15,215 nt of DNA from Parachlamydia sp. (GTDB lineage Bacteria; Chlamydiota; Chlamydiia; Chlamydiales; Parachlamydiaceae). Both the position numbers and the translations under genes were made by a program. Location: NCBI GenBank assembly GCA_021298935.1, contig JAJTHR010000089.1:1-15215 (forward strand), in the 5' to 3' direction. The notes beneath the pieces were generated by a model. That model worked only from the letters and a program-made list of their open reading frames with translations, did not search any database and had not been told where the DNA came from. Of this stretch, positions 1-6,569 are shown in pieces; within the stretch, counting starts at the first letter, position 1; each line of letters starts with the position of its first letter.

Positions 1-72
1 ATGATTTTAATTTCGGGAAATGGTATAATTATTGATTAGAAAGGGTAGGGCCCACAGTGTAAATCTTTTCAC

Positions 73-102
73 TTGTCAAATAGGTCAAATTTGACCTATA
101 AT
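73..102 (+). promoter_or_regulatory. Promoter of the toxin-antitoxin operon
   Basis: A sigma70-type promoter is visible: a -35 box TTGTCA at 73-78 and a perfect -10 box TATAAT at 97-102, with an 18-base spacer. The predicted transcription start is about 108-110, only 2-4 bases before the toxin ATG at 112, so the transcript may be leaderless. The palindrome at 81-98 fills the spacer and overlaps the first two bases of the -10 box, which fits autorepression. Confidence 0.65.
81..98. promoter_or_regulatory. 18-bp palindromic operator, probably bound by the antitoxin
   Basis: TAGGTCAAATTTGACCTA is a perfect inverted repeat of two 9-base half-sites with no spacer. It sits between the -35 and -10 boxes of the promoter for the toxin-antitoxin genes. 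XRE-type antitoxins usually dimerise and repress their own promoter by binding such a site. The palindrome and its position are seen directly. That the adjacent XRE protein binds it is inferred. Confidence 0.7.
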
Positions 103-111
103 TAAAAGTAT

Positions 112-396
112 ATGGAACAGACATCTTGGACAGTTGATCTAGTCGGGCAAGCAAAAAAGGCTTTTAAGGAATTACCAAAAGATACCGCAAAAACTCTTAG
201 ATTACTGCTTGAAGATCTGGAGAGAAACGGGTATCAAAGGCACAATTGGCCAAACTTTAGTAAATTGAAAGATACAATCTATCATTGCCATTTGGAAAAA
301 GGTAGACCGACGTATGTTGCCTGTTGGAGAGTCTATAAAAATGATAAAATAATAGAGGTGTATTATGCTGGGACACACGGAAAAGCACCGTATTGA
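112..396 (+). CDS. RelE/HigB-superfamily toxin of a type II toxin-antitoxin system
   Basis: A 94-residue protein of the size and pattern of RelE/ParE/HigB toxins. It has an N-terminal helical part with an 'AFKELPKD' segment (about residues 17-24), a basic central region, and a C-terminal strand ending in 'YYAGTHGKAPY', typical of the HigB-like group annotated as cytotoxic translational repressors. Known members cut mRNA, often at the ribosome; activity here is inferred. The toxin gene comes first and overlaps the antitoxin gene by 32 bases, the HigBA order. The ATG at 112 has no Shine-Dalgarno sequence and lies only 9 bases after a perfect -10 box, so leaderless translation is likely. There is no later in-frame ATG. 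Confidence 0.8.
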   Translation: MEQTSWTVDLVGQAKKAFKELPKDTAKTLRLLLEDLERNGYQRHNWPNFSKLKDTIYHCHLEKGRPTYVACWRVYKNDKIIEVYYAGTHGKAPY

Positions 397-679
397 AGAA
401 CGAAGTTTTTCTGATGAGAGATCAGAAAGTGAGAAGTCCGAAGATTCCATTAATTGGAGAACAGCCGCTAATGAGGCCTTCTCGAATCTACCAGGAATTG
501 CGCTGAATTTGAGAGGTTTGCGAAATCGTGAAGGTCTTACGCAAGAGCAGCTCGGACAAGCTATCGGAGTAGAGCAGTCTAACATATCCAAAATGGAGCG
601 TGGGAAGCGTCAGATTGGAATAAAGATTGCCAAACGCATAGAAGAGGTCTTTAATATCGATTATCATCTCTTTCTATAA
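365..679 (+). CDS. XRE-family helix-turn-helix antitoxin
   Basis: A 104-residue protein whose C-terminal half (about residues 47-97) is an XRE/Cro-type HTH. It has the pattern 'LTQEQLGQAIGVEQSNISKMERG' split over residues 58-80, with the Q-S-N-I-S-K-M-E-R-G recognition helix clearly visible. The first 40 residues are charged and probably hold the toxin-binding or flexible part. The ATG at 365 has its own Shine-Dalgarno AGAGGTG at 354-360, inside the toxin gene. The antitoxin could therefore be translated independently of the leaderless toxin, which would favour antitoxin excess. It probably represses the operon through the palindrome at 81-98. It ends 13 bases from the convergent methyltransferase gene. 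Confidence 0.85.
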   Translation: MLGHTEKHRIEERSFSDERSESEKSEDSINWRTAANEAFSNLPGIALNLRGLRNREGLTQEQLGQAIGVEQSNISKMERGKRQIGIKIAKRIEEVFNIDYHLFL

Positions 680-692
680 ATTGCTTTGGCGC

Positions 693-1265
693 TTATTGTC
701 GAAGAATCGCAGTCAAAATTTCCATGTTTTCATTTTTTGTGATTACCATCGAGTTATCAGACACCCTCTCAGTCTCAAAATTAAGCAAAGCCATTTTTGA
801 TTCAATCCCGTTTCCCCCTGAATAGCCCCCTATGCCCTGCGTACCAAGCACGCGATGACAGGGGATCAGCAAGGGAACGGGATTTTTTTTGCAACAATTT
901 CCAATCGCTCGCGCAGCCAAGGGACTTCCTGCCAAAAGAGCAATCTCTTTATAAGAAAGCGTTTTTCCAAAGGGGATTTCATCAATGATGCATAAAACCC
1001 GTCTCATAAATGGAGGGAGTGCATCCAGTGAGTAAGGCATTTCTTTTTCAAACCGCTCCCCCTTTAAATAGGCTGTGAACCATCCATCTAATTTGGCTTG
1101 AAGGGATCGATCCTCCTGGTCTGACCAAAGCTGCCAGGTAAATGCCCCGTCAATTGTGGTTTCCAATGTTGTTTTATAAATGGAGCCCTGACAGAAATAA
1201 ACATTTGTAATGAAAGCCGGTCCAGGCCTGGATTGTTTTTGTAATAATTTTAGCTGCTGTGACAT
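693..1265 (-). CDS. ogt: Methylated-DNA--protein-cysteine S-methyltransferase (Ogt/MGMT type)
   Basis: A suicide repair protein that moves the alkyl group from O6-alkylguanine in DNA to its own cysteine. The active-site motif PCHRV is at residues 135-139 with acceptor Cys136. The preceding segment 'ARAIGNCCKKNPVPLLI' holds the conserved Arg119 (arginine finger), and 'FGKTLSYKEIA' holds Tyr105, which helps flip the base. The N-terminal 85 residues form the less conserved domain. At 190 residues it is a single-domain Ogt/MGMT, with no Ada-type metal-binding extension. The ATG at 1265 is preceded on its strand by GAGGTGAG, which lies in the left arm of the 172-bp palindrome. Chlamydia genomes carry a related gene, named ada, close to pheT. 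Confidence 0.93.
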   Translation of the reverse strand: MSQQLKLLQKQSRPGPAFITNVYFCQGSIYKTTLETTIDGAFTWQLWSDQEDRSLQAKLDGWFTAYLKGERFEKEMPYSLDALPPFMRRVLCIIDEIPFGKTLSYKEIALLAGSPLAARAIGNCCKKNPVPLLIPCHRVLGTQGIGGYSGGNGIESKMALLNFETERVSDNSMVITKNENMEILTAILRQ

Positions 1266-1437
1266 AATTTACTCACCTCTGCCAAAAGGAGCAGATGAAT
1301 AAGCAGATCTTTTGAATCTCAATTAACTTCAAAAATGCTCGCAATATTAGTAAATATTGCTGCGCTTTTTGAATTAATTGATTTTTCAAAATCTCTTGCT
1401 TCTTCATTTTGCTCTTTTTGGCAGAGGTGAGTAATTT
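1266..1437. repeat. 172-bp imperfect palindrome between ogt and ferredoxin (MITE-like)
   Basis: The whole intergenic region folds on itself. The outer arms 1266-1292 and 1411-1437 are inverted repeats with 25 of 27 bases matching. The inner sequences continue to align with small indels as far as the centre, where GCAATATT (1341-1348) and AATATTGC (1353-1360) flank a 4-base loop. Each outer end carries GGCAGAGGTGAGTAA, which reads outwards as a Shine-Dalgarno-like leader towards the ogt start (-) and the ferredoxin start (+). A TA dinucleotide sits at each edge (1265-1266, 1437-1438), as expected if a small non-autonomous element had duplicated a TA target. A mobile origin is inferred; the structure is seen directly. 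Confidence 0.75.
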
Positions 1438-1452
1438 ATTTGAGGTGTTTAG

Positions 1453-1728
1453 ATGGCCAAATTGAAAATATTGACCACAGGTGAAACGTATACCATTAAG
1501 ACGGGATCAGAGCTTTTAAAAGCCTATCAGGCAAATCCCTCCCTCCCCTTTTGCTTTAGCTGCACGCATGGACGATGCGGTGTTTGCGCCATCGACGTGG
1601 TGGAAGGAGATGATCATTTTTCTCCCCGGACAAAACAGGAAAAAGAGACCCTTTCAATTAAGAAATTGGGTCCCTCTCACAGACTTGCCTGCCAGTGCGC
1701 CTTGTTAGGCGATGCGACGATCCGTTAG
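1453..1728 (+). CDS. 2Fe-2S ferredoxin, plant type
   Basis: A 91-residue soluble electron carrier. The cluster ligands follow the plant/adrenodoxin-type spacing C-x4-C-x2-C...C: Cys37, Cys42 and Cys45 in 'CTHGRCGVC', and Cys80 in 'LACQC'. Two more cysteines (Cys34, Cys82) lie next to the ligands. The length is normal for a stand-alone [2Fe-2S] ferredoxin. Its redox partner is not encoded here. The ATG at 1453 has a good Shine-Dalgarno GAGGTG at 1442-1447. A second GAGGTGAG upstream belongs to the palindrome arm. The gene is transcribed alone and is followed directly by the hairpin at 1727-1767. Confidence 0.93.
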   Translation: MAKLKILTTGETYTIKTGSELLKAYQANPSLPFCFSCTHGRCGVCAIDVVEGDDHFSPRTKQEKETLSIKKLGPSHRLACQCALLGDATIR

Positions 1729-1767
1729 TACCAAAACCATGAAAAATTTTTTCATGGTTTTGGTACT
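1727..1767. terminator. 20-bp perfect hairpin between ferredoxin and the lipoprotein gene
   Basis: AGTACCAAAACCATGAAAAA (1727-1746) is exactly inverted at 1748-1767, with a single T between the arms. It begins inside the ferredoxin stop codon and ends 5 bases before the stop of the convergent lipoprotein gene, so it could stop transcription from both sides. The A/T run is in the loop-proximal part of the stem and no T-tract follows, so it is not a canonical rho-independent terminator. A cruciform or bidirectional mRNA 3'-end role is inferred from position. Confidence 0.6.
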
Positions 1768-1772
1768 TAATT

Positions 1773-2720
1773 CTATTGATTGCTTAATGCATCAAACGTC
1801 GGCTTGTTGACAAGCTTGCCCTGAAAATACCAATCGGTTTGGGTAGCATCTCCCACATTGGTGTAGCAAGGACCATGTTTTTTCCCTTTCACCCACGTAT
1901 TTTTTTGAACAAGCATTCCTCCTTCCCTGTATCGCTGCTCAATGCCGTGCGCATAGCCCTGAACATAGGGAAGATCGGAACTTTTTTCCCCGTTTTCATA
2001 GATAACCGTATTGCCATGCTGCACGCCATTCGACCACTCTTCAAGCGTTGCCGGCTCGCCCCCATGGCTATAGGTTCTGCGCATCCCTTCAATTTGTCCA
2101 TTCACATAAGGAGTCAAAGCAGAGGGATTACCGTTAGGGTGGTAAGTGGTCCTTAGAACCATTTGCCCTTCATAAATTTGGTCGTGCGAAAGAGGCTGGC
2201 CGAAACCATCGCGCTGAATGCGCACTCCAGAGCCATTTTCAACTCGTGATTCTTCACGATTATCCATATTATAATAGGCCCCCTGAACGAGTCGTCCCTC
2301 ATGAAACTGCTCTTTGGATTGAGGCGCCCCATTTTCATACCAAACAGTGGCCGTGTGCCTGCCTGGAGCTTCATGAACCACCTGTTTCTGGGGAAGGCCG
2401 TTTGTATAGTTAAAAAACTCCTGCTGCAGTTGTCCCCTGCTATAAATTTCCCTTTTTTGAACGATTTCACGATGCGGGAATGTATAGGCCGACTCGCCAT
2501 CCAGAACCCCTGCTTCATAGGAATTGGAAACAATCACACCATCCCGGCGTGTAGAAATCACGCGGCCATGCTGCCCTCTTTCATTCCATTCATCCGGTTC
2601 CAACTCCACACCATAGCGATGGACATAGCTTTGGCAAATGACATCTTCTTCACACCGTTTTGATTGGCAGCTTGTTAAAGCCAGTAGTATTGAGAGAGCA
2701 AAAATAGGCAAATTTTTCAT
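1773..2720 (-). CDS. YwqK/MORN-variant repeat lipoprotein next to pheT
   Basis: A 315-residue protein with a short N-terminal signal peptide and a good lipobox (A-L-T-S-Cys18), so it is probably anchored to a membrane on the periplasmic side. The rest is built of repeats of the 'nG..eG....Y..nG' type, seen in MORN-variant (YwqK) proteins. They are clearest at about residues 195-295, with 'NGQIEGMRRTY', 'NGVQHGNTVIYENG' and 'GKKHGPCY'. The function is unknown. 'Antitoxin YwqK' is a frequent database label for this repeat, but nothing here supports a toxin-antitoxin role. The ATG at 2720 overlaps the pheT stop by 4 bases (ATGA), so the two are co-transcribed and probably translationally coupled. 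Chlamydia genomes have, as I recall, a comparable protein next to pheT, so this looks like a conserved chlamydial gene. Confidence 0.8.
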   Translation of the reverse strand: MKNLPIFALSILLALTSCQSKRCEEDVICQSYVHRYGVELEPDEWNERGQHGRVISTRRDGVIVSNSYEAGVLDGESAYTFPHREIVQKREIYSRGQLQQEFFNYTNGLPQKQVVHEAPGRHTATVWYENGAPQSKEQFHEGRLVQGAYYNMDNREESRVENGSGVRIQRDGFGQPLSHDQIYEGQMVLRTTYHPNGNPSALTPYVNGQIEGMRRTYSHGGEPATLEEWSNGVQHGNTVIYENGEKSSDLPYVQGYAHGIEQRYREGGMLVQKNTWVKGKKHGPCYTNVGDATQTDWYFQGKLVNKPTFDALSNQ

Positions 2721-5116
2721 GGGGAGACTCCATATGAAGATAGTTTCTTGGCGGCTTCAGTTGTCAGGCTTAAGTGTTCTGCTTCAACACTTTCCTGAGA
2801 AATGGTTTTATTTAAATCACGGTAAACGAAATGCAGGGTGACATTTTGCAAATGGGGCCCAAGTTTTTCGCTGCGGTAGATTCCCACAAGCGACACAGAC
2901 TCGAGCAATTGGGTGTGCTGCTGTTTGACTGCCTCCTCGATTGCTTCATAAGGGATACTGCTATCCAAAGTTATCGTCCAGTCCCTTTCAGAGCCTGGAT
3001 AAAGAGGAAGAGGCTGCACTTTTTCAAGCTTTTTAGCCACCTGAAGCAAGTCATGTAAATTGAATTCGGCAAACAAAATCCGCTGCGCTGCATCAAGCCG
3101 CCGTTGCACGGCGGGGTGTACTTCTCCAAAAGAGCCCACCTCGATTTCTCCAATAAAAACAGAGGCTTGCCGCCCTGCATGCAAGGTGGAAAGATTAAGA
3201 TTTTTATAGTTGGCTCCCGTGATGCCAAATTCGCTTAGCAGGTTTTCAACGATCCCTTTCATGTCGAAAAAATCATAGGGCTCGGTTGCCTGCCCCCAAT
3301 TTTTCGGATCTCTTTGGCCTGATAAAACGATCGCTGCAACGCTTTGCTCTCTGTATTGGTCGTTTTCTTTAAAATGCACACGCCCGATTTCAAATGCGTT
3401 TATTTGATGGTTCTGGTGGTCAAGATTATATTTGACGGCTTGTAAAAGGCCCGGTAAAAGCGATGTGCGTAAGATTGATTGTTCAACGGAGGTCGGATTG
3501 AGAACCTTAATAACCGCGTTGGAAGGCATTGAGGAATCCTGAATAATGTCCAGGAGAGTAGGACCGATCAAATCGCAGGTTAAGCATTCCTGCAATCCTT
3601 CGCTGATCAGCCGCATGCGCATTTCTTTTTCAAAAACATAAATGGGAGGGGGCGGCAGCCTGGAAGTATGATAGCTCCCCCCTTCACGTGGGATATTGTC
3701 AAAGCCATACAGGCGGGCGACTTCTTCAATCAGGTCGATTTCTTCTTTGAGGTCGACGCGGTAGGTCGGCGCCCTTACCATAAAAGTATCCTGGCCATCC
3801 CACTGATAGTTGAAGCTTAAGCTTTTAAAAATTTTTTCTACCTCCCCACGGCTCAATTGTGTGCCGAGCATCTTATTCGTACGGCTGAGACGGCAGCGAA
3901 TGGAAACTTCCTCGAATGATTCTTTTGCTTTAATATCGATGATACCCTTTTCCACTCTCCCGCCAGCCAGTTTAACAATAAGAGCAGCAGCCAGATCCAG
4001 GGAGGCGTTTAACTGATTAGGGTCTGTGCCCCTTTCGAATCGTTTAGAGGCATCCGTATGCAACCCCTGTTCCTTGCTGGTTTTCCGCACGGCGACAGGA
4101 TCAAAATAGGCGGCTTCCAAAACGATATTCTTTGTATCCGTCTCCACTTCGCTATTGGCTCCTCCCATGACGCCGGCAATGGCGACAGCCTGATGGCTAT
4201 CAGCGATCACCAAATCGCTTTCTTTGAGCAACCGCTCTTTTCCGTCTAATGTCAAGAGAGACTCCCCTTCAATGGCTGATCGAATCACAAGGGATTGTCC
4301 TTGCAGCCGATCAAGATCAAAAGCGTGCAAGGGGTGTCCCCATTCCATTAAAAGATAGTTCGTTGCATCAACGACGTTATTCACGCTTCTAAGGCCACAT
4401 TTTTCCAGCCTTTCTTTCAGCCAGTCGGGGGACGGGCCAACATTGACATTTTTAATCACACGGCAGGCATAACGCGGACATTTAAGAGAATCTTTTACTT
4501 CCACCCTAATTGAAATGGGATCGCCCTCTTCACTCATTTGTCCATTTGGAAAGCGTAAAGGACTCCCTGTCGCCGCTGAAAGCTCACGTGCGACACCAAT
4601 AATGGATGAACAATGGCCTAAATTGGGTGTCAGGGAAATTTCAAAAATCGTGTCAGCAAATAGTTCTCCCAGGCTTCGCCCTTCAAGCAAATTTTCAGGA
4701 AGCTCCATGATCCCTTCATCCTCTTCGAAAAGATGAAGTTCCTTCCCTGAGCAGAGCATCCCGCTTGATTCAACGCCGCGCAATTTGGATTTTTTTATTT
4801 TAAATTCTTTGCCTTCATCCAAAAGGACAGCTCCAACGGGAGCAAATGCTGTCAATAATCCTTCCCTGCAATTGGGCGCTCCGCAAACGACCTGATGAGC
4901 TTCACTTCCATCCCAAACAGTGGCGACAACGAGTTTATCCGCATTGGGATGCCGTTCTACCTTCTGGACGCGCCCCACGATCACTCCATTAAAATCCCCG
5001 CCGATCGTTTGAAAGCTATCCACTTCTAATCCGGCCATTGTTAATACTTTGGCAATTTCTTCTGGTTTTAAATGAACGTCGATGAATTCTTTGATCCAGG
5101 ATAAAGGGATGCGCAT
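2717..5116 (-). CDS. pheT: Phenylalanine--tRNA ligase, beta subunit
   Basis: The large subunit of the alpha2-beta2 cytosolic enzyme that charges tRNA(Phe). At 799 residues it has the full bacterial length. Domains in order: an OB-fold tRNA-binding (EMAP-like) domain at about 40-150 with 'GRVQKVERHPNADKL'; a B3/B4 editing domain at about 211-375 with 'HPLHAFDLDRL', 'GVMGG' (315-319) and 'RFERG' (359-363); B5 at about 400-475 with 'DLIEEVARLYGFDNIP'; the catalytic-like core; and a C-terminal anticodon-binding ferredoxin-fold (FDX-ACB) domain at about 702-799. pheS is not adjacent. The start ATG at 5116 has only a weak upstream GAG. The gene is first in a two-gene unit with the lipoprotein gene. 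Confidence 0.98.
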   Translation of the reverse strand: MRIPLSWIKEFIDVHLKPEEIAKVLTMAGLEVDSFQTIGGDFNGVIVGRVQKVERHPNADKLVVATVWDGSEAHQVVCGAPNCREGLLTAFAPVGAVLLDEGKEFKIKKSKLRGVESSGMLCSGKELHLFEEDEGIMELPENLLEGRSLGELFADTIFEISLTPNLGHCSSIIGVARELSAATGSPLRFPNGQMSEEGDPISIRVEVKDSLKCPRYACRVIKNVNVGPSPDWLKERLEKCGLRSVNNVVDATNYLLMEWGHPLHAFDLDRLQGQSLVIRSAIEGESLLTLDGKERLLKESDLVIADSHQAVAIAGVMGGANSEVETDTKNIVLEAAYFDPVAVRKTSKEQGLHTDASKRFERGTDPNQLNASLDLAAALIVKLAGGRVEKGIIDIKAKESFEEVSIRCRLSRTNKMLGTQLSRGEVEKIFKSLSFNYQWDGQDTFMVRAPTYRVDLKEEIDLIEEVARLYGFDNIPREGGSYHTSRLPPPPIYVFEKEMRMRLISEGLQECLTCDLIGPTLLDIIQDSSMPSNAVIKVLNPTSVEQSILRTSLLPGLLQAVKYNLDHQNHQINAFEIGRVHFKENDQYREQSVAAIVLSGQRDPKNWGQATEPYDFFDMKGIVENLLSEFGITGANYKNLNLSTLHAGRQASVFIGEIEVGSFGEVHPAVQRRLDAAQRILFAEFNLHDLLQVAKKLEKVQPLPLYPGSERDWTITLDSSIPYEAIEEAVKQQHTQLLESVSLVGIYRSEKLGPHLQNVTLHFVYRDLNKTISQESVEAEHLSLTTEAAKKLSSYGVSP

Positions 5117-5215
5117 GATGGGCTCAAATTAAAATTATGGGAAAAAACAGCTTAGCATAAGAGCGAATTGGCCAAAAGAAAAAAGCGGACAAGATTTTAA
5201 TTTACTATTAACTTA

Positions 5216-5244
5216 TTGAATCTTAATAAAAATAAGGGTACATT
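5216..5244 (+). promoter_or_regulatory. Probable promoter of the kinase-like gene
   Basis: TTGAAT at 5216-5221 and TACATT at 5239-5244 are separated by exactly 17 bases, in an AT-rich region. A start near 5251 would leave a leader of about 26 bases carrying the AAAGG ribosome-binding site at 5264-5268. The -10 box matches the consensus at only four of six positions. The rest of the 160-base pheT/kinase-like intergenic region shows no clear pheT promoter to me. Confidence 0.4.
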
Positions 5245-5276
5245 CATTAGTTTATCAAATAATAAAGGCTGAAAAA

Positions 5277-6224
5277 ATGGCAAGTAATTTAAGTTTGTTC
5301 TATAAATTCTATCAAACATGTGAGTTCTCCCAATGTATCGATTTATCTAAAGACTTAGAGAAATATTTATTGCCGATTAATCATGGGGAAGCTGAAAAAA
5401 TAAATGAAGCCGCACAAGATTTGGATAATCGTATTCGAACTAAAGTCACTCATTTTGAAAGAGGGCTTTTTATGATTAATGAAGCCCCTAATTGGCTTAT
5501 TCGAGGTGAAAGAAACTGCACTTCCTTTAGTTATATTCAAGATGCCCCAATGGGTCCTGGTTCTTCAAAAATTCTACGCGTTGTAATGAATCACATTTTA
5601 AAAAGAGAGGTGCAGGACAAAAAATTAGACGTCATCATTCCGGCTGAATATTTAGTTAATGCCCCAGAGCCTACTCGACGAATTAATAGAAAAATTAATT
5701 ATAAAGATTTTTTCGTTGCTTCACAAAAATTAGATATTCTTAATTATCAAGACACCATTAGTAAATTAAAGTTATTTGAACAAAAGAAACAAAGTGAAGT
5801 GGCCACTACCATTTGCCGGCTCATCTATCATACAGGCTTTATGGATGCCCACATGTCCAATATTGTTTTAACCACTGACAGACGCATTGCTATTGTAGAT
5901 ACAGAAGGACATAGCCTATTACACGATGTAACCGAAAATTATTTGCCTATCGCCTTGTCTGATGCACGAATTGTTGGCCTTAAGGAATTTATTTATAGAT
6001 CCAAACAATCTGGACTACCCGATGTATTCAGTCAAACGGCAAAAAAATACCTGTTTTATGCACGTGTGATGAAGGTTGTAAAACAAGCTACAATCCTTTT
6101 CAGTATTATCTGTCCTATCATCCCTTTAGCGGTTTTAACCTGCTCTGTGGCATCTTCTAAACTACATGATTTTTTGCATTCTAATCTATTAAATGAACAA
6201 CTTCCCTTTCAACCAGCTATTTAA
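5277..6224 (+). CDS. Protein with PI-kinase-like catalytic loop and C-terminal membrane segment
   Basis: A 315-residue protein of no family I can name with certainty. The segment at residues 187-211 reads as a kinase catalytic loop plus metal-binding aspartate: G-F-M-D190-A-H192-M-S-N195-I-V, then about ten residues, then I-A-I-V-D208-T-E-G. This matches the D-x-H-x-x-N...D-x-G order of phosphatidylinositol kinases and related lipid or HipA-like kinases. An N-lobe lysine cannot be assigned with certainty; Lys98 is one candidate. Residues 271-293 are strongly hydrophobic, a likely membrane anchor. There is no signal peptide. The gene is more AT-rich than its neighbours, stands alone between pheT and an AT-rich repeat region, and looks lineage-specific, as effector genes often are. 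A host-directed lipid or protein kinase is an inference; a degenerate pseudokinase is equally possible. The ATG at 5277 has AAAGG eight bases upstream. Confidence 0.6.
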   Translation: MASNLSLFYKFYQTCEFSQCIDLSKDLEKYLLPINHGEAEKINEAAQDLDNRIRTKVTHFERGLFMINEAPNWLIRGERNCTSFSYIQDAPMGPGSSKILRVVMNHILKREVQDKKLDVIIPAEYLVNAPEPTRRINRKINYKDFFVASQKLDILNYQDTISKLKLFEQKKQSEVATTICRLIYHTGFMDAHMSNIVLTTDRRIAIVDTEGHSLLHDVTENYLPIALSDARIVGLKEFIYRSKQSGLPDVFSQTAKKYLFYARVMKVVKQATILFSIICPIIPLAVLTCSVASSKLHDFLHSNLLNEQLPFQPAI

Positions 6225-6227
6225 TTC

Positions 6228-6247
6228 TCGCGATGTGCGATTTTTTT
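6228..6247 (+). terminator. Weak rho-independent terminator after the kinase-like gene
   Basis: TCGC (6228-6231), a loop GATGT and GCGA (6237-6240) are followed at once by seven T residues (6241-6247), starting four bases after the kinase-like gene's stop codon. The stem is only 4 bp, so it is a weak candidate, but the stem-then-T-run order and the position are right. Confidence 0.4.
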
Positions 6248-6265
6248 ATGATGAAGAAACAAAAA

Positions 6266-6410
6266 TTAACGATATAACGATATGAACGATTAAAAATTTC
6301 TACAAATTCTCCTTATCTTTCCACTCTAACTTTCTCGGACGAAAATTGACTAGTAAATCGATTCATATCGCAATATCGTTCTTATCGTTTTATCATTTTT
6401 ATCGTTAATT
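6266..6410. repeat. Inverted clusters of AACGAT-type 8-10-bp repeats
   Basis: On the left, AACGAT occurs three times in the + direction (6268-6273, 6276-6281, 6285-6290). On the right, its complement ATCGTT occurs exactly at 6375-6380, 6384-6389 and 6401-6406, with degenerate copies at 6357, 6367 and 6392. Spacing is 8-10 bases throughout. The outer ends match as an inverted repeat (ATCGTTAATTTTT when read outwards from the centre), as do the inner parts, with the right arm longer. The region lies between two convergent genes in the 345-base gap 6225-6569. The rest of that gap (6411-6569) shows no gene or clear signal. Confidence 0.6.
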
Positions 6411-6569
6411 TTTTTCTATGAACTTTATCTATGCATAATTTTAAACTTTTTGAATGAAAAACTTCATCGCATTTATCCAGCATTAAATTGAATATATGGA
6501 GGGAACGAGGCGCAATTATTTGAGCATCTTATTGTCTGATTTGCATGTTCATTTTTTTTTCGTTAAAAC

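Noticed and set aside
1..39. A 12-codon ORF starting at base 1 with a TATAAT inside it (23-28)
   Set aside because: Too short to support, and no partner -35 box can be seen at the window edge.
202..591. A 129-codon minus-strand reading frame across the toxin and antitoxin genes
   Set aside because: It lies wholly opposite two well-supported genes, has no recognisable domain and no Shine-Dalgarno, so it is a shadow frame.
1773..2720. Toxin-antitoxin component, because of the YwqK label for these repeats
   Set aside because: It is a lipoprotein co-transcribed with pheT, with no toxin-like partner; the label reflects repeat similarity only.
6266..6410. CRISPR array
   Set aside because: The repeated unit is only about 6-9 bases with 8-10-base periodicity, there are no unique spacers and no cas genes.
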